Shown here: in pieces, positions 8,388-19,006 of the stretch
Position numbering within the stretch: position 1 is the first letter of the stretch
How the letters are laid out: each line of letters starts with the position of its first letter
Assembly: GCA_017445995.1 (NCBI GenBank)
Contig: JAFSRT010000024.1
Span: 124,001-188,000 of the forward strand
DNA length: 64,000 bases
Direction of reading: 5' to 3'
Origin: Clostridia bacterium
Lineage (GTDB): Bacteria > Bacillota > Clostridia > Christensenellales > Borkfalkiaceae
Position numbers and translations under genes: made by a program
The notes under the pieces: generated by a model
Told to the model about the DNA's origin: nothing
Seen by the model: only the letters and a program-made list of their open reading frames with translations
Databases searched by the model: none

Positions 8388-10550
8388 ATGCAGTTAATTA
8401 TTGTCGAATCACCACATAAGGCTAAAACGATTGAGAAATTTTTGAAAGGCAAGTATAAAGTGGACGCGTCGAAAGGACACGTAAGGGATTTACCTGTAAA
8501 CTATATGGGTATAAACCTTAATAAAAACTTCGAACCGTATTACGTAATATCGCCCGATAAAAAGGACGATATAAAAAGGCTTACCGACGAAGCGAAGAAA
8601 GCGGAAGCCGTTTATCTCGCAACCGACCCTGACCGTGAAGGCGAAGCCATTTCTTGGCATTTAAAAGAAGTTTTGGGATTGTCTGACGAACAGGTAAACA
8701 GAATAGAGTTCAACGAAATATCCGAAAAGGCGGTAAACTACGCCCTTTCTCACCCGAGAAAGATAGATATGAACCTTGTTGACGCACAGCAGGCGAGAAG
8801 GGTTTTAGACAGAATAGTGGGCTATTCGATTTCACCGTGCGCAAGTTCGCGACTTAACGAAAACTTATCGGCGGGCAGAGTGCAGTCGGTTGCATTAAAA
8901 ATGGTAGTCGATAGGGAAAGAGAAATAGAAAGTTTCGTTCCGCAGGAATACTGGAATATTAAAGCCGACGTTAAACCGCAGGGAAAAAGCAGTTTCAAGG
9001 TTTTACTTACCGACAAAAACGGCAAAAAATATAAACCGTCAAACGGCGAAGAAGCGTTGGCGGTTGAAAATAAGTTGAAAAACGCCGACTTTATCGTGGG
9101 TAGCGTTAAAAAGACCATAACGAAATCGCACGCACCCGCACCGTATATAACGAGTACTATGCAACAGGACGGGTCGATAAGGCTTAACATAACCGCACCG
9201 CAAGTAATGCAGATAGCACAAAGATTATACGAAGGCGTTAATACGCCGAACGGCAATATCGCGCTTATAACGTATATGAGAACCGACTCGGTGAGAATAT
9301 CGGACGACGCGATAAAATCGGCAAGGGAATATATAAAGAACGCTTACGGCGAAGAGTACGTTCCCGCTAAGCCTAACTATTATAAAACCAAAAACAACGC
9401 ACAGGACGCGCACGAAGCGATACGTCCTATCGACGTAAGAAGAACGCCTGACAGCGTGGCGGAGTTCTTGGATAAGAACCAGTTAAAACTTTATAAACTG
9501 ATTTACGACAGGTTTATAGCGTCGCAAATGAGTGAAGCGCAGTACGACAGCGTCGCCGTTTCGGTAAACGCCGACGAATACACTCTTAAAACCAACGGTA
9601 AAACGCTTATCTTTAAGGGCTATACGGCAGTATACGACGATACCAAAAAAGAAGAAGACGACGAAAGCGGAAACGCTACCTTGCCACCGCTTCAAGAAGG
9701 CGAAAGGTTAGAATTAAAGTCGCTTATTAAAGAACAAAAGTTTACAAAACCGCCTGTAAGATATACCGAAGCAACTCTTATTAAGAATATGGAAGATAAG
9801 GGAATAGGTCGTCCTTCAACCTATGCGACGATTATGGCTAAACTTTCCGATAAAAAGAGAGAGTACGTAAGAAAAGAAAAGAAATATTTAGTTCCGAACG
9901 ATATTAGTTATAAACTTATCGACTTTTTAGTAAAGTATTTCCCGAGTATTATGGAAATATCGTTTACGGCGAGAATGGAAACGGCACTCGACGATATCGG
10001 CGAAGGCGGAAAAGACTGGCATAAATTGATTGCCGACTTTTACGTTCCGTTCGATAAACTGTTAAGGGCGTCGAGAGTAACCGAAAAGATATGCGATAAA
10101 TGCGGTTCGCCGATGATAATAAACAGCGGAAAGTACGGCGCGTATTACGCTTGTTCTAACTACCCCGTTTGTCAGAATATTGTTCCCGTAAATAAAAAGA
10201 CGGTTATTCCTACCGATAAGATTTGTCCTAAATGCGGTGGTATTATGGTAGAACGCGAAGGCAAGTTCGGAAAGTTTTTGGCGTGCTCTAATTACCCGAA
10301 ATGCAAAAATACGGTAAGTCTGACGGAAAGCGTGGGCGTTTGTCCCGATTGCGGTAGCCCTACCAAAAAGATGATGAGTAAGTCGGGCAAAGTGTTCTAC
10401 GGCTGTTCGACCTTCCCTAAATGTAAGTTTATGAGTTGGGATATTCCGACGGGCGACAAGTGTCCCGAATGCGGTGAATACTTAATTAAAGTCGACGGAA
10501 AAATAAAGTGTTCCAACAAAAAATGTAAATACGAAGCGAACGGAAAGTAA
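8388..10550 (+). CDS. topA: DNA topoisomerase I
   Basis: A 720-residue type IA topoisomerase that relaxes negative supercoils. The TOPRIM domain starts IIVESPHKAKTI and includes DPDREGEAISWH (about 79-90). The catalytic tyrosine lies in ITYMRTDSVRIS near residue 295. The C-terminus from about 568 carries four CxxC-type zinc-ribbon modules (CDKCGSPM, CPKCGGIM, CPDCGSPT, CPECGEYL). It starts directly after the dprA stop codon. Confidence 0.97.
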   Translation: MQLIIVESPHKAKTIEKFLKGKYKVDASKGHVRDLPVNYMGINLNKNFEPYYVISPDKKDDIKRLTDEAKKAEAVYLATDPDREGEAISWHLKEVLGLSDEQVNRIEFNEISEKAVNYALSHPRKIDMNLVDAQQARRVLDRIVGYSISPCASSRLNENLSAGRVQSVALKMVVDREREIESFVPQEYWNIKADVKPQGKSSFKVLLTDKNGKKYKPSNGEEALAVENKLKNADFIVGSVKKTITKSHAPAPYITSTMQQDGSIRLNITAPQVMQIAQRLYEGVNTPNGNIALITYMRTDSVRISDDAIKSAREYIKNAYGEEYVPAKPNYYKTKNNAQDAHEAIRPIDVRRTPDSVAEFLDKNQLKLYKLIYDRFIASQMSEAQYDSVAVSVNADEYTLKTNGKTLIFKGYTAVYDDTKKEEDDESGNATLPPLQEGERLELKSLIKEQKFTKPPVRYTEATLIKNMEDKGIGRPSTYATIMAKLSDKKREYVRKEKKYLVPNDISYKLIDFLVKYFPSIMEISFTARMETALDDIGEGGKDWHKLIADFYVPFDKLLRASRVTEKICDKCGSPMIINSGKYGAYYACSNYPVCQNIVPVNKKTVIPTDKICPKCGGIMVEREGKFGKFLACSNYPKCKNTVSLTESVGVCPDCGSPTKKMMSKSGKVFYGCSTFPKCKFMSWDIPTGDKCPECGEYLIKVDGKIKCSNKKCKYEANGK

Positions 10551-10555
10551 CCGAT

Positions 10556-11860
10556 ATGGAAAAGGTAAACGTAATAGGTGCGGGGCTTGCAGGATGCGAG
10601 TGCGCGCTTAAACTGTCGGAATACGGCGTTAAAGTCAATCTTTTCGATATAAAGCCAAACGCTTTTACACCCGCGCACAAAAACGCGGACTACGGCGAAC
10701 TCGTTTGTTCTAATTCGTTAAAAAGCAACGATATATACTCTAACGCTTGCGGACTTCTAAAAGAAGAAATGCGACTTTTAAATTCGCACCTTATTAAGAT
10801 TGCGGACGAAGTTTCAGTCCCCGCGGGCAACGCGTTAGCGGTGGACAGGGAAAAGTTCGCGCGGTTAATAACCGAAAAAGTTAAGGCGGATAAAAATATC
10901 ACTTGTGTTTCGGGCGAGATTACCGATATAGACGAAAACGCTTACACGGTAATCGCGACGGGTCCGCTTACCACTCAAAAACTTTCGGATAAAATCATAT
11001 CGCTTGTCGGCGGAAGGTTTTCCTTTTACGACGCGTCTGCGCCGATTGTAACGAAAGACAGTATCGATATGGATAACGCCTTTTTCGGCGACAGGTACAA
11101 CAGGGGCAACGGCGACCATATAAACTGCCCTATGAATAAAGACGAGTATGAAGCCTTTTATAACGCGCTTATTTCGGCGGAAAGGGTAGACCTTCACGAG
11201 TTTGAAAAGCGCGAAGTTTTCGAAGGGTGTATGCCTATTGAGATTATGGCGGGGCGCGGGAAAGACACCTTGCGTTTCGGGCCGTTAAAGCCCGTGGGGC
11301 TTGACGACCCCAAGACCGGGCGTTGGGCTTACGCAACCTTACAACTTCGCCGTGAAAACGAAGAAGGAACGATGTACAATCTCGTCGGGTTTCAGACGAA
11401 TTTAAAGTTCGGCGAACAAAAGCGTGTTTTCGGGCTTATTCCCGCCCTTCGTAACGCCGAATACGTGCGGTACGGGGTTATGCATAAAAACTCTTTTATC
11501 GACTCGCCGTCTGCGTTAAACGACGATTATTCTCTTAAAACGAACGGTAAAATATTTTTTGCGGGGCAGATAACGGGCGTTGAAGGATACGTTGAGAGTA
11601 TGGCGTCCGGGCTAATAGTCGGCATTTACCTTGCGAGAAAAATTAAGGGCGAAAAGGAAATAAAAATAAGCGAAAGAACAGTTATCGGCGCGCTCACTAA
11701 ATATATAACGACGAAAAACGATAACTTCGAACCTATGAACGCAAACTTCGGTATTTTACCGCAGTACGATTTAAATATTAAAGATAAAAAAGAAAAAAAG
11801 AAGAAACTTGCCGAAATAAGTCTTTCCTTTACTCGGCAATTTATTAAGGAGATAGAATAA
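10556..11860 (+). CDS. trmFO: Methylenetetrahydrofolate-tRNA uridine-54 methyltransferase TrmFO
   Basis: A 434-residue flavoprotein (formerly Gid). The FAD-binding motif [20 protein letters not shown] is at 5-24, with VCSNSLKSN and [14 protein letters not shown] family blocks further on. It makes m5U54 in the tRNA T loop with methylene-THF as carbon donor and FAD. Its position between topA and hslV matches the Bacillus topA-gid-cod locus; its stop codon overlaps the hslV start by one base. Confidence 0.96.
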   Translation: MEKVNVIGAGLAGCECALKLSEYGVKVNLFDIKPNAFTPAHKNADYGELVCSNSLKSNDIYSNACGLLKEEMRLLNSHLIKIADEVSVPAGNALAVDREKFARLITEKVKADKNITCVSGEITDIDENAYTVIATGPLTTQKLSDKIISLVGGRFSFYDASAPIVTKDSIDMDNAFFGDRYNRGNGDHINCPMNKDEYEAFYNALISAERVDLHEFEKREVFEGCMPIEIMAGRGKDTLRFGPLKPVGLDDPKTGRWAYATLQLRRENEEGTMYNLVGFQTNLKFGEQKRVFGLIPALRNAEYVRYGVMHKNSFIDSPSALNDDYSLKTNGKIFFAGQITGVEGYVESMASGLIVGIYLARKIKGEKEIKISERTVIGALTKYITTKNDNFEPMNANFGILPQYDLNIKDKKEKKKKLAEISLSFTRQFIKEIE

Positions 11861-12396
11861 TGGGCGAATTTATGGGCACGACTATATGTGCCGTTAAAAA
11901 GAACGGAAAAACCGCAATCGCGGGCGACGGACAAGTTACGCTTTCGCAATCGGTGATTTTTAAGAACAACGCGGTGAAAGTAAGAAGAATATATAACGGC
12001 AACGTTATCCTGGGTTTTGCGGGGTCTGTTTCCGACGCGTTCACGCTTACCGAAAGATTTGAAGAAATGCTTAACAAGTTTTCGGGTAATTTAATGAGAA
12101 GCGCGGTCGAACTTGCGGAACTTTGGAGAAACGACAAGGTAGGCAGAAAACTCGAAGCAATGATGATAACCGCCGATAAAGACACGCTTCTTATCGTTTC
12201 GGGGTCGGGCGAAGTTATAGAACCCGACGACGGCGTTTGCGCAATCGGAAGCGGTGGAAATTACGCGCTGGCGGCTGCAAGGGCACTCGTTAAAGAAACC
12301 GATTACAGTGCAGACGTTATCGCGAAAAAGGCGTTGGAGATTGCAAGCGAGATATGTGTTTTCACTAACGGTAACATAACTTGCGAAGAAATATAA
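11860..12396 (+). CDS. hslV: ATP-dependent protease subunit HslV
   Basis: A 178-residue N-terminal-nucleophile protease of the proteasome-beta fold: [19 protein letters not shown], then [15 protein letters not shown]. The catalytic threonine is expected at the first T of GTTI (residue 7 from the start at 11860; residue 3 if the in-frame ATG at 11872 is used), after removal of a short propeptide. HslV forms dodecamers capped by HslU, encoded 12 bases downstream. No xerC/codV gene precedes it, unlike Bacillus. Confidence 0.96.
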   Translation: MGEFMGTTICAVKKNGKTAIAGDGQVTLSQSVIFKNNAVKVRRIYNGNVILGFAGSVSDAFTLTERFEEMLNKFSGNLMRSAVELAELWRNDKVGRKLEAMMITADKDTLLIVSGSGEVIEPDDGVCAIGSGGNYALAAARALVKETDYSADVIAKKALEIASEICVFTNGNITCEEI

Positions 12397-12408
12397 CGGG
12401 GGAAGATT

Positions 12409-13713
12409 ATGAATTTAAGTCCTAAACAGATAGTATGCGAATTAGATAAATACATTATCGGTCAGGAAGACGCGAAAAAAGCGGTGGCTATCGCGCTTAG
12501 AAACCGTTATAGAAGAAGCCTTTTAAGTAAAGAAGAAAGAGACGAAATCACGCCGAAAAATATCATAATGAAAGGTCCGACGGGGGTCGGTAAAACGGAA
12601 ATAGCAAGAAGACTTGCTAAACTCGTCGGCGCGCCGTTTATTAAGATTGAAGCGACGAAATATACCGAAGTAGGCTACGTAGGGCGCGACGTCGAATCTA
12701 TGATAAGAGATTTGGTAGAGTGTTCCGTACGCCTCGTTAAAGAAGAAAGATTTAAAAAGGTGAACGAAAAGGCAAGCGCCGTAGTCGATAATAAACTTAT
12801 CGATATTTTATGCAACGTAAGAAAAATGGAAAAGGGCGAAACACCTGCCGATATTTTCAGAAACGCAATCGAAAAAAGTTATAAAAGCGGGTATTTCGAC
12901 AACGAAGTAATAGAAATCGATATCGTGGAAAATCCGAAGCCTATGGAAATTATGCCGGGGGCGGGCGAAATAAGCATCGGCTCTATTTTCGGCGACTTTA
13001 TTCCGAAAAAGACTAAAAAGAGAAAACTGACCGTTAAGGAAGCGAGAAAAATCCTTATCGACGAAGAAGCGAATAAACTTATCGATAACGATTCCGTAAA
13101 CGAAGAAGCAATAAAAAGGGCGGAACAGGAAGGTATTATCTTTATCGACGAAATAGACAAAATCGCCGCGAAAGGCTCGGCGGGCGGTGGACAGGACGTA
13201 TCGAGAGAAGGCGTTCAGAGAGATATCTTGCCGATAGTCGAAGGTTCGACGGTAATGACCAAGTACGGCGCTATTAAAACAGACTATATTCTGTTTATCG
13301 CGGCGGGCGCTTTCCACGTAAGTAAAGTATCAGACCTTATTCCCGAATTACAGGGCAGATTTCCTATTTTAGTGGAATTGCATAGTTTAACTAAAGACGA
13401 TTTCGTTAAGATTTTAACGACACCGCAGAACGCTATAACGCTTCAATATTCAATGCTGTTAAAAGTGGACGGCGTCGACCTTAAATTTACCGACGAAGCG
13501 ATAGAAGTTATCGCGGGGATAGCCGAAGATATGAACGCGACGAGTGAAGATATCGGCGCGAGAAGACTGCACACGGTTATCGAACAACTTTTAGACGACG
13601 TATCGTATAACGCGGACGGCGAACCGAAAGAAGTTATTATCGACAGACAGTACGTTACCGAAAAATTAGGCATAGAGAAAAAGACGAAAGACTTAAAGAA
13701 ATATATTTTATAA
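12409..13713 (+). CDS. hslU: HslU unfoldase ATPase subunit
   Basis: A 434-residue AAA+ protein of the ClpX/HslU family with Walker [10 protein letters not shown] (56-64), Walker [12 protein letters not shown] (about 243-253), the HslU I-domain between them, and a C-terminal [14 protein letters not shown] sensor-2 block. It unfolds substrates and feeds them to HslV. A gggggaag ribosome-binding site precedes it. In Bacillus codY follows; here hisS follows after 11 bases. Confidence 0.97.
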   Translation: MNLSPKQIVCELDKYIIGQEDAKKAVAIALRNRYRRSLLSKEERDEITPKNIIMKGPTGVGKTEIARRLAKLVGAPFIKIEATKYTEVGYVGRDVESMIRDLVECSVRLVKEERFKKVNEKASAVVDNKLIDILCNVRKMEKGETPADIFRNAIEKSYKSGYFDNEVIEIDIVENPKPMEIMPGAGEISIGSIFGDFIPKKTKKRKLTVKEARKILIDEEANKLIDNDSVNEEAIKRAEQEGIIFIDEIDKIAAKGSAGGGQDVSREGVQRDILPIVEGSTVMTKYGAIKTDYILFIAAGAFHVSKVSDLIPELQGRFPILVELHSLTKDDFVKILTTPQNAITLQYSMLLKVDGVDLKFTDEAIEVIAGIAEDMNATSEDIGARRLHTVIEQLLDDVSYNADGEPKEVIIDRQYVTEKLGIEKKTKDLKKYIL

Positions 13714-13724
13714 AGGAAAAGGAA

Positions 13725-14987
13725 ATGGCAACAGCACCGAAAGGAACGAAAGACCTTTTGCCACAGGAAAGTTATAAGTGGCAGTATATCGAAGATACCG
13801 CAAGGGAAGTGGCGTCGCTTTTTAACGTAAGCGAAATAAGAACGCCTACCTTTGAACACACCGAAGTTTTTACAAGGGGCGTCGGCGATACTACCGATAT
13901 AGTCAATAAAGAAATGTACACCTTTTTAGACAAAGGCGAAAGAAGTATAACCTTAAAGCCGGAAGGAACGGCAGGGGTTGCAAGGGCGTTCGTTGAGAAC
14001 GGGCTTTTTAACTCTGCACTTCCAGTTAAACTTTATTATATAACGCCGTGTTTCAGATACGAAAGACCGCAGGCGGGCAGACTTCGTGAGTTTCACCAGT
14101 TCGGCGTTGAATTTCTCGGTTCGACCTCGCCGTCCATTGATGCCGAAGCAATCGTTCTTGCCGATACTTTCTTTAAAAAACTGAACGTAAACGGTCTTAA
14201 ACTTCACGTAAACAGTATAGGCTGTAAAACGTGCAGAAAAGAGTATCATAAGGCGCTTATCGAATACTACAAAAAGAACGAAGATAAACTTTGCCCACTC
14301 TGTAAAGAAAGATTATATAAAAACCCTATGCGATTATTAGACTGTAAAAACGAAGAGTGTAAAAAACTTGCTATTAACGCACCTAAAATATTAGATTATA
14401 TTTGCGATGACTGTCGTGAACACTTTAACAGCGTTCAGAACTATTTAAAAACGGCGGGCATTGACTTTATCGTAGACGCGGGGATTGTAAGGGGGCTTGA
14501 CTATTACACGAAAACGGTGTTTGAGTTTGTTTCCGAAAATATCGGCGCGCAGGGTACCGTGTGCGGTGGCGGAAGATACGATTCGTTAATTGCCGACCTT
14601 GGCGGGCAGGACGTTGCGGGAATAGGTTTCGCACTCGGCATTGAAAGGCTGTTACTTTTAATGGAAAATACGGGTGTGAAAATCGGCAACGAACACGCAC
14701 CTTTAATCTATATCGCGCCTATGGGCGAACAGGAAAAATACGTTGCCTTTAAAACCGTTCTATCGTTAAGGGAAAAAGGAATTTCTGCCGAAACGGACAA
14801 TATGAATAGGGGCATAAAAGCGCAGTTTAAATACGCCGATAAAATTAAAGCGCAGTTCGTCGGCGTTATAGGGTCTGAAGAATTAAATAACGGCGTAATT
14901 AAAATTAAAGATATGAAACTCGGCACGGAAGAACAGGTAAAATTAGACGGGGTTTACGAATATTTAAGGATTAAAAAAAATGACTGA
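13725..14987 (+). CDS. hisS: Histidyl-tRNA synthetase
   Basis: A 420-residue class II aminoacyl-tRNA synthetase. It starts PKGTKDLLPQES, then motif 1 near FNVSEIRTPTFEHTEVF, motif 2 CFRYERPQAGRLREFHQFG, the histidine-A motif RGLDYYTKTVFEF, motif 3 GIGFALGIERLLLL, and a C-terminal anticodon-binding domain (about 325-420). No T-box or other leader is visible; it is translated from within the hslU operon. Its end overlaps the next gene by 8 bases. Confidence 0.97.
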   Translation: MATAPKGTKDLLPQESYKWQYIEDTAREVASLFNVSEIRTPTFEHTEVFTRGVGDTTDIVNKEMYTFLDKGERSITLKPEGTAGVARAFVENGLFNSALPVKLYYITPCFRYERPQAGRLREFHQFGVEFLGSTSPSIDAEAIVLADTFFKKLNVNGLKLHVNSIGCKTCRKEYHKALIEYYKKNEDKLCPLCKERLYKNPMRLLDCKNEECKKLAINAPKILDYICDDCREHFNSVQNYLKTAGIDFIVDAGIVRGLDYYTKTVFEFVSENIGAQGTVCGGGRYDSLIADLGGQDVAGIGFALGIERLLLLMENTGVKIGNEHAPLIYIAPMGEQEKYVAFKTVLSLREKGISAETDNMNRGIKAQFKYADKIKAQFVGVIGSEELNNGVIKIKDMKLGTEEQVKLDGVYEYLRIKKND

Positions 14988-15396
14988 AAAGGGCGTTATA
15001 GTTAAGACCGAGAAAGAAAGGGCTATCGTTAGAGTCGATAAAAAAGACGAGTGTAGCAAGTGCGGAATGTGTCTTTTTCCAAAAGGCGCGAGTTTTATCG
15101 AATACTCGGCGACAAACGATATAAACGCAAAAGTCGGCGACAGCGTCGTTATCGAAATGCAAAAGGACGCGAAGTTTTTAGCCGTTTTTTTGGTGTTTTT
15201 AGTTCCGCTTATTTTAATCGGCGTTGCCTTTTTATTAAACCACTTTATAACTAAAAGCGATGTCTTTTTACTGATTTTTTCGTTAGGGCTTATAATTTTA
15301 TGGTTTTTTATACTCGGTCTTATAGATAAAAAGATAAAAAAAATAAGCGGGTTTAGTCCTAAAATTATAAAAATAACCGAAGAAAAAGAGTGTTAA
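14980..15396 (+). CDS. RseC/MucC-family membrane protein
   Basis: A 138-residue protein of the RseC/MucC (SoxR-reducing) family: an N-terminal CSKCGMC metal- or redox-type motif (about 25-31) in a small beta domain, two hydrophobic helices (about 66-88 and 94-114), and a basic cytoplasmic tail. Relatives in Clostridia often sit near Rnf genes, and an rnf operon lies 4 kb downstream. The specific role here is not known. Confidence 0.75.
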   Translation: MTEKGVIVKTEKERAIVRVDKKDECSKCGMCLFPKGASFIEYSATNDINAKVGDSVVIEMQKDAKFLAVFLVFLVPLILIGVAFLLNHFITKSDVFLLIFSLGLIILWFFILGLIDKKIKKISGFSPKIIKITEEKEC

Positions 15397-15483
15397 ATCT
15401 TTTTTATATGAACGGTAAAAAAATATTATATCAAAACGAAATAAAAAAATGTTATTATATATAGAGACACTTAAGGAGAAAAC

Positions 15484-16734
15484 ATGATTGATTTTAACGT
15501 ATTGAAAAACAACGACCCGGAACTTTACGCAGGGTTAGAAAAAGAACTTATCCGTCAGGAGAACAATATCGAACTTATTGCAAGCGAGAACTTCGTGTCG
15601 GAAAGCGTTATGCTTGCCGCCGGTAGCCACTTAACTAACAAGTATGCGGAAGGCTATCCGGAACACAGATATTACGGCGGTTGTCAGTTCGTCGATATAG
15701 CCGAAAATCTTGCGATAGAGCGGGCTAAAAAACTTTTCGGTGCAGAACACGTAAACGTTCAACCGCACAGCGGTGCAAACGCCAACTTTGCCGTATATTT
15801 CGCCGTATTAGAACCGGGCGATACCCTTATGGGTATGAGTCTCGCGCACGGCGGACACTTAACTCACGGCAGTACGGTTACGGTTTCGGGTAAATATTTT
15901 AAGTCGGTCGGGTACGGCGTTAAAAAAGAAACGGGCGCGATTGATTACGACGACCTTGAAAAACAGGTGTTAGAAGTTAAACCGAAGATATTCGTCTGCG
16001 GTGCAAGTGCTTATCCGAGAGTTTTCGACTTTAAGAGAATAAGGGAAATATGCGATAAAGCGGGCTGTTATATGATGGTCGATATCGCACATATTGCGGG
16101 TCTCGTTGCAACGGGTCTTCACCCAAGCCCCGTTCCTTACGCGGATTTCGTAACTACTACCACGCATAAAACACTTCGCGGACCGCGCGGTGGTATGATT
16201 ATGTGTAAAGAACAGTATGCGAAAATTATCGATAAAGCCGTTTTCCCGGGAACACAGGGCGGACCGCTTATGCACATTATCGCGGCAAAGGCGGCGGCTT
16301 TCGGCGAAGCGCTTAAACCGGAGTTTAAGGCTTATCAACAGCAGATAGTTAAAAACGCAAAGGCAATGAGCGAGAAGTTTTTGTCTCTCGGCGTAAAACT
16401 CGTTTCGGGCGGAACGGACAACCACCTTATGCTTTTAGATTTATCCGATAAGGACGTTACGGGTAAAGACTTGGAAGAAATGCTTGATAAAGTCAATATT
16501 ACGGTCAATAAAAACGCGATACCGTTCGACACGCAGAAACCGTTTATCGCAAGCGGTGTAAGAATAGGTACGCCGTCCGTTACGACGCGCGGTTTCCTTG
16601 AAGAAGACTGCGAAAAGATTGCCGAACTTATTACGAAAATCATCAACGAAAAGGAAAACGCCTTCGATTACGTTAAAGGCGAAGTTAAAAAATTAACGGA
16701 AAAATATCCACTCTATAAAGGCGTTATTAAATAA
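15484..16734 (+). CDS. glyA: Serine hydroxymethyltransferase
   Basis: A 416-residue PLP enzyme of fold type I. It shows the family blocks [28 protein letters not shown], and [14 protein letters not shown] with the PLP lysine at about 229. It interconverts serine and glycine with THF, supplying one-carbon units and glycine. The 87-base upstream gap has an aaggag site and a TATTAT -10-like element (15453-15458) with a poor -35, so it probably starts a new transcript. Confidence 0.97.
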   Translation: MIDFNVLKNNDPELYAGLEKELIRQENNIELIASENFVSESVMLAAGSHLTNKYAEGYPEHRYYGGCQFVDIAENLAIERAKKLFGAEHVNVQPHSGANANFAVYFAVLEPGDTLMGMSLAHGGHLTHGSTVTVSGKYFKSVGYGVKKETGAIDYDDLEKQVLEVKPKIFVCGASAYPRVFDFKRIREICDKAGCYMMVDIAHIAGLVATGLHPSPVPYADFVTTTTHKTLRGPRGGMIMCKEQYAKIIDKAVFPGTQGGPLMHIIAAKAAAFGEALKPEFKAYQQQIVKNAKAMSEKFLSLGVKLVSGGTDNHLMLLDLSDKDVTGKDLEEMLDKVNITVNKNAIPFDTQKPFIASGVRIGTPSVTTRGFLEEDCEKIAELITKIINEKENAFDYVKGEVKKLTEKYPLYKGVIK

Positions 16735-16745
16735 AGGAGTATTTT

Positions 16746-17726
16746 ATGGAACAAGGACTCAATTTGCTTGAAACGGAAATAGCAATCAAATATATTAAAG
16801 ACACTTTTGAAAAAGAACTTTCTAAATCCTTAGGACTTACGCGTGTTTCCGCGCCGTTATTCGTTTTTCCCGAAACGGGGCTTAACGATAACTTAAACGG
16901 CTACGAAAGGGCGGTAAGGTTTGACGTTTTATCGCTAAATAGGGACGTTGAAATAGTTCAGTCGCTTGCAAAGTGGAAAAGAAACGCGTTATACAGATAC
17001 GGTTTTAAGCCTGAAACGGGGCTTTATACCGATATGAACGCTATAAGAAGGGACGAAGTTCCCGACGCTATTCACTCCGTTTACGTCGATCAATGGGACT
17101 GGGAAAAGATTATTTTAAGAGAAGAAAGAAAAATCTCTTACCTTAAAAAGACGGTAAGAAAGATTTATAAAACCCTTTTAAAAGTCAATTCTCTCGTAGA
17201 AAAGAAATATCCGACCATTAAGCACAACCTTCCAAAAGATATCACCTTTATTACGGCGAAACAACTTGAAAAAGATTATCCTACGCTTAACAGGAAAGAA
17301 CGCGAAAACGTAGTTACCAAAAAATACGGCGCGGTCTTCATTATCGGTATCGGCTGGGATTTATCGGACAAGAAACCGCACGACGGCAGGGCGGCGGATT
17401 ACGACGACTGGAAATTAAACGGCGATATCCTTTTATGGTTCGAACCGCTTAACCAAGCGCTTGAAATCTCGTCAATGGGAATAAGGGTTGACGAAGTAAG
17501 CCTTGTTAAACAGTTGAAAAAGAGAAAGGAAACGGAAAAACTTTCTAACCCGTATTGTCAGGATATATTGAATAAAAAACTTCCGCTGACTATCGGCGGT
17601 GGCATAGGTCAATCGAGAATATGTATGTACTTTTTGAATAAAAAGCATATCGGCGAAGTTCAGTCGTCCGTTTGGCCGGAAGATATGATTAAAGAATATA
17701 AAAAACAGGGAATCGACTTACTGTAA
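16746..17726 (+). CDS. asnA: Aspartate-ammonia ligase (asparagine synthetase A)
   Basis: A 326-residue AsnA, the ammonia-dependent, class II synthetase-like asparagine synthetase. Family blocks include FDVLSLNRDVEIVQSLAKWKR (in pieces, near 58), YVDQWDWEKII, and the C-terminal GGGIGQSRICMYFLNKKHIGE (in pieces, near 283). It makes asparagine from aspartate, ammonia and ATP. It lies 11 bases after glyA with an aaaggag site, and its stop overlaps the tcdA start (TAATG). Confidence 0.95.
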   Translation: MEQGLNLLETEIAIKYIKDTFEKELSKSLGLTRVSAPLFVFPETGLNDNLNGYERAVRFDVLSLNRDVEIVQSLAKWKRNALYRYGFKPETGLYTDMNAIRRDEVPDAIHSVYVDQWDWEKIILREERKISYLKKTVRKIYKTLLKVNSLVEKKYPTIKHNLPKDITFITAKQLEKDYPTLNRKERENVVTKKYGAVFIIGIGWDLSDKKPHDGRAADYDDWKLNGDILLWFEPLNQALEISSMGIRVDEVSLVKQLKKRKETEKLSNPYCQDILNKKLPLTIGGGIGQSRICMYFLNKKHIGEVQSSVWPEDMIKEYKKQGIDLL

Positions 17727-18442
17727 TGGATTATTTTAAGCGAACGGAACTTTTAATAGGTGAAGATAACTTTAAAAAAATAGAAAACTCATCCGTCGCC
17801 GTTTTCGGTATCGGCGGAGTGGGTGGTTTCGTTTGCGAAGCGCTTGCCCGTTCGGGAGTAAAAAATATTACGATAATCGATAACGACGCGGTATCTATAA
17901 CTAATATAAACAGGCAGATAATCGCTAACGTATACACGATAGGGAAAAGAAAAGTCGACGTTATGGAAGAAAGGTTAAAATCAATTAACCCGACTATTAA
18001 CGTAAGAAAAAAGCAAACGTTCTTTCTTCCCGATACTTCGTGCGAGATAGATTTTACGGGTTTTGATTATATTGTCGACGCGGTTGATACGGTAAGCGCC
18101 AAAATCGAGATAATTAAAAAGGCAAAAGAAAGTGGCGTTCCCGTAATTTCCTGTATGGGAACGGGCGGTAAAATTGACCCGACAAAACTTAAAGTCGTTG
18201 ATATTGAAAAGACCAAAGTCTGTCCGCTTGCAAGGGTTATGCGTCGGGAACTTAAAAACAGGGATATAACGGGCGTTAAAGTCGTTTATTCGGACGAAGA
18301 ACCGCTTTTTTTAGGAAATAAAAAAGACGGTGAAATTATTAAAAAAAACAGGATTGCACCGCCTTCAATGATTTTCGTACCGGCGACGGCGGGGATTATT
18401 ATCGCGCAGGAAATTGTTAAAGACATTATAAATAAAGGTTAA
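17726..18442 (+). CDS. tcdA: tRNA threonylcarbamoyladenosine dehydratase TcdA
   Basis: A 238-residue E1-like ThiF/MoeB-fold protein with the nucleotide-binding loop VFGIGGVGGFVCEALARSGV (26-45), then NINRQI and a VDAVDTVSAK strand. TcdA cyclises t6A to ct6A at tRNA position 37 using ATP. It lacks the C-terminal rhodanese or extra cysteine pairs of sulfur-carrier E1 enzymes, which favours TcdA over ThiF or MoeB. It is translationally coupled to asnA. Confidence 0.9.
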   Translation: MDYFKRTELLIGEDNFKKIENSSVAVFGIGGVGGFVCEALARSGVKNITIIDNDAVSITNINRQIIANVYTIGKRKVDVMEERLKSINPTINVRKKQTFFLPDTSCEIDFTGFDYIVDAVDTVSAKIEIIKKAKESGVPVISCMGTGGKIDPTKLKVVDIEKTKVCPLARVMRRELKNRDITGVKVVYSDEEPLFLGNKKDGEIIKKNRIAPPSMIFVPATAGIIIAQEIVKDIINKG

Positions 18443-18446
18443 TATT

Positions 18447-18950
18447 ATGAAATATTTGATTTGTTCCGATATTCACGGTTCGGGATATTACGCCGAACTT
18501 TTAGTTGATGCTTTTTTAACCGAAAAAGCGGACTTTTTAGTGTGCCTTGGCGACGTATATAATCACGGACCGAGAAATCCGTTGCCGAAAGATTACGCGC
18601 CGTTAAAAGTCGCTAAAGCCTTAAACGGCATAGTGGATAAACTTATAGTATTAAAGGGGAATTGCGATTCGGTTGTCGATACTTATATTTCGGATTTCGA
18701 TTTTATTGACAGTTTAGTAATAGAGAGCGGAAATAAATCTTTCTTTTTATCGCACGGGCATATCTATAATAAAGACGATAAGCCGAAAACGAAGTATGAC
18801 GGCGTTATTTACGGGCATTTTCACACCGCTTTTGTTTTGGATAAAGAAGGCGTTATATACGCTAACCCCGGTTCGGTTTCTCTTCCGAAGGACGAATTCC
18901 GCGGTTATCTTATATTAGAAAACGGCAACCTTACGCTGAAAAAGTTATAA
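18447..18950 (+). CDS. yfcE: YfcE/MJ0936-type metallophosphoesterase
   Basis: A 167-residue calcineurin-like phosphodiesterase with the metal ligands in order: SDIHGSGYYAE (8-18), CLGDVYNHGPR, LKGNCDSVVD, SHGHIY and YGHFHTA. YfcE enzymes cleave model phosphodiesters; the physiological substrate is unknown. It closes the glyA operon, 4 bases after tcdA, and a bidirectional terminator follows. Confidence 0.9.
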   Translation: MKYLICSDIHGSGYYAELLVDAFLTEKADFLVCLGDVYNHGPRNPLPKDYAPLKVAKALNGIVDKLIVLKGNCDSVVDTYISDFDFIDSLVIESGNKSFFLSHGHIYNKDDKPKTKYDGVIYGHFHTAFVLDKEGVIYANPGSVSLPKDEFRGYLILENGNLTLKKL

Positions 18951-18969
18951 AATCTAACTAAAACAAAAA

Positions 18970-19000
18970 ACCTATCCGAAATCGGATAGGTTTTTTTACG
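18970..19000. terminator. Bidirectional terminator between yfcE and rnfB
   Basis: An 11-bp perfect stem (AACCTATCCGA 18970-18980, TCGGATAGGTT 18983-18993) has T-runs on both strands and lies between the convergent yfcE and rnfB genes. Confidence 0.9.
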
Positions 19001-19006
19001 TAATTT

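Noticed and set aside
13714..13724. A T-box or attenuator before hisS
   Set aside because: Only 11 bases separate hslU and hisS, with no room for a leader.
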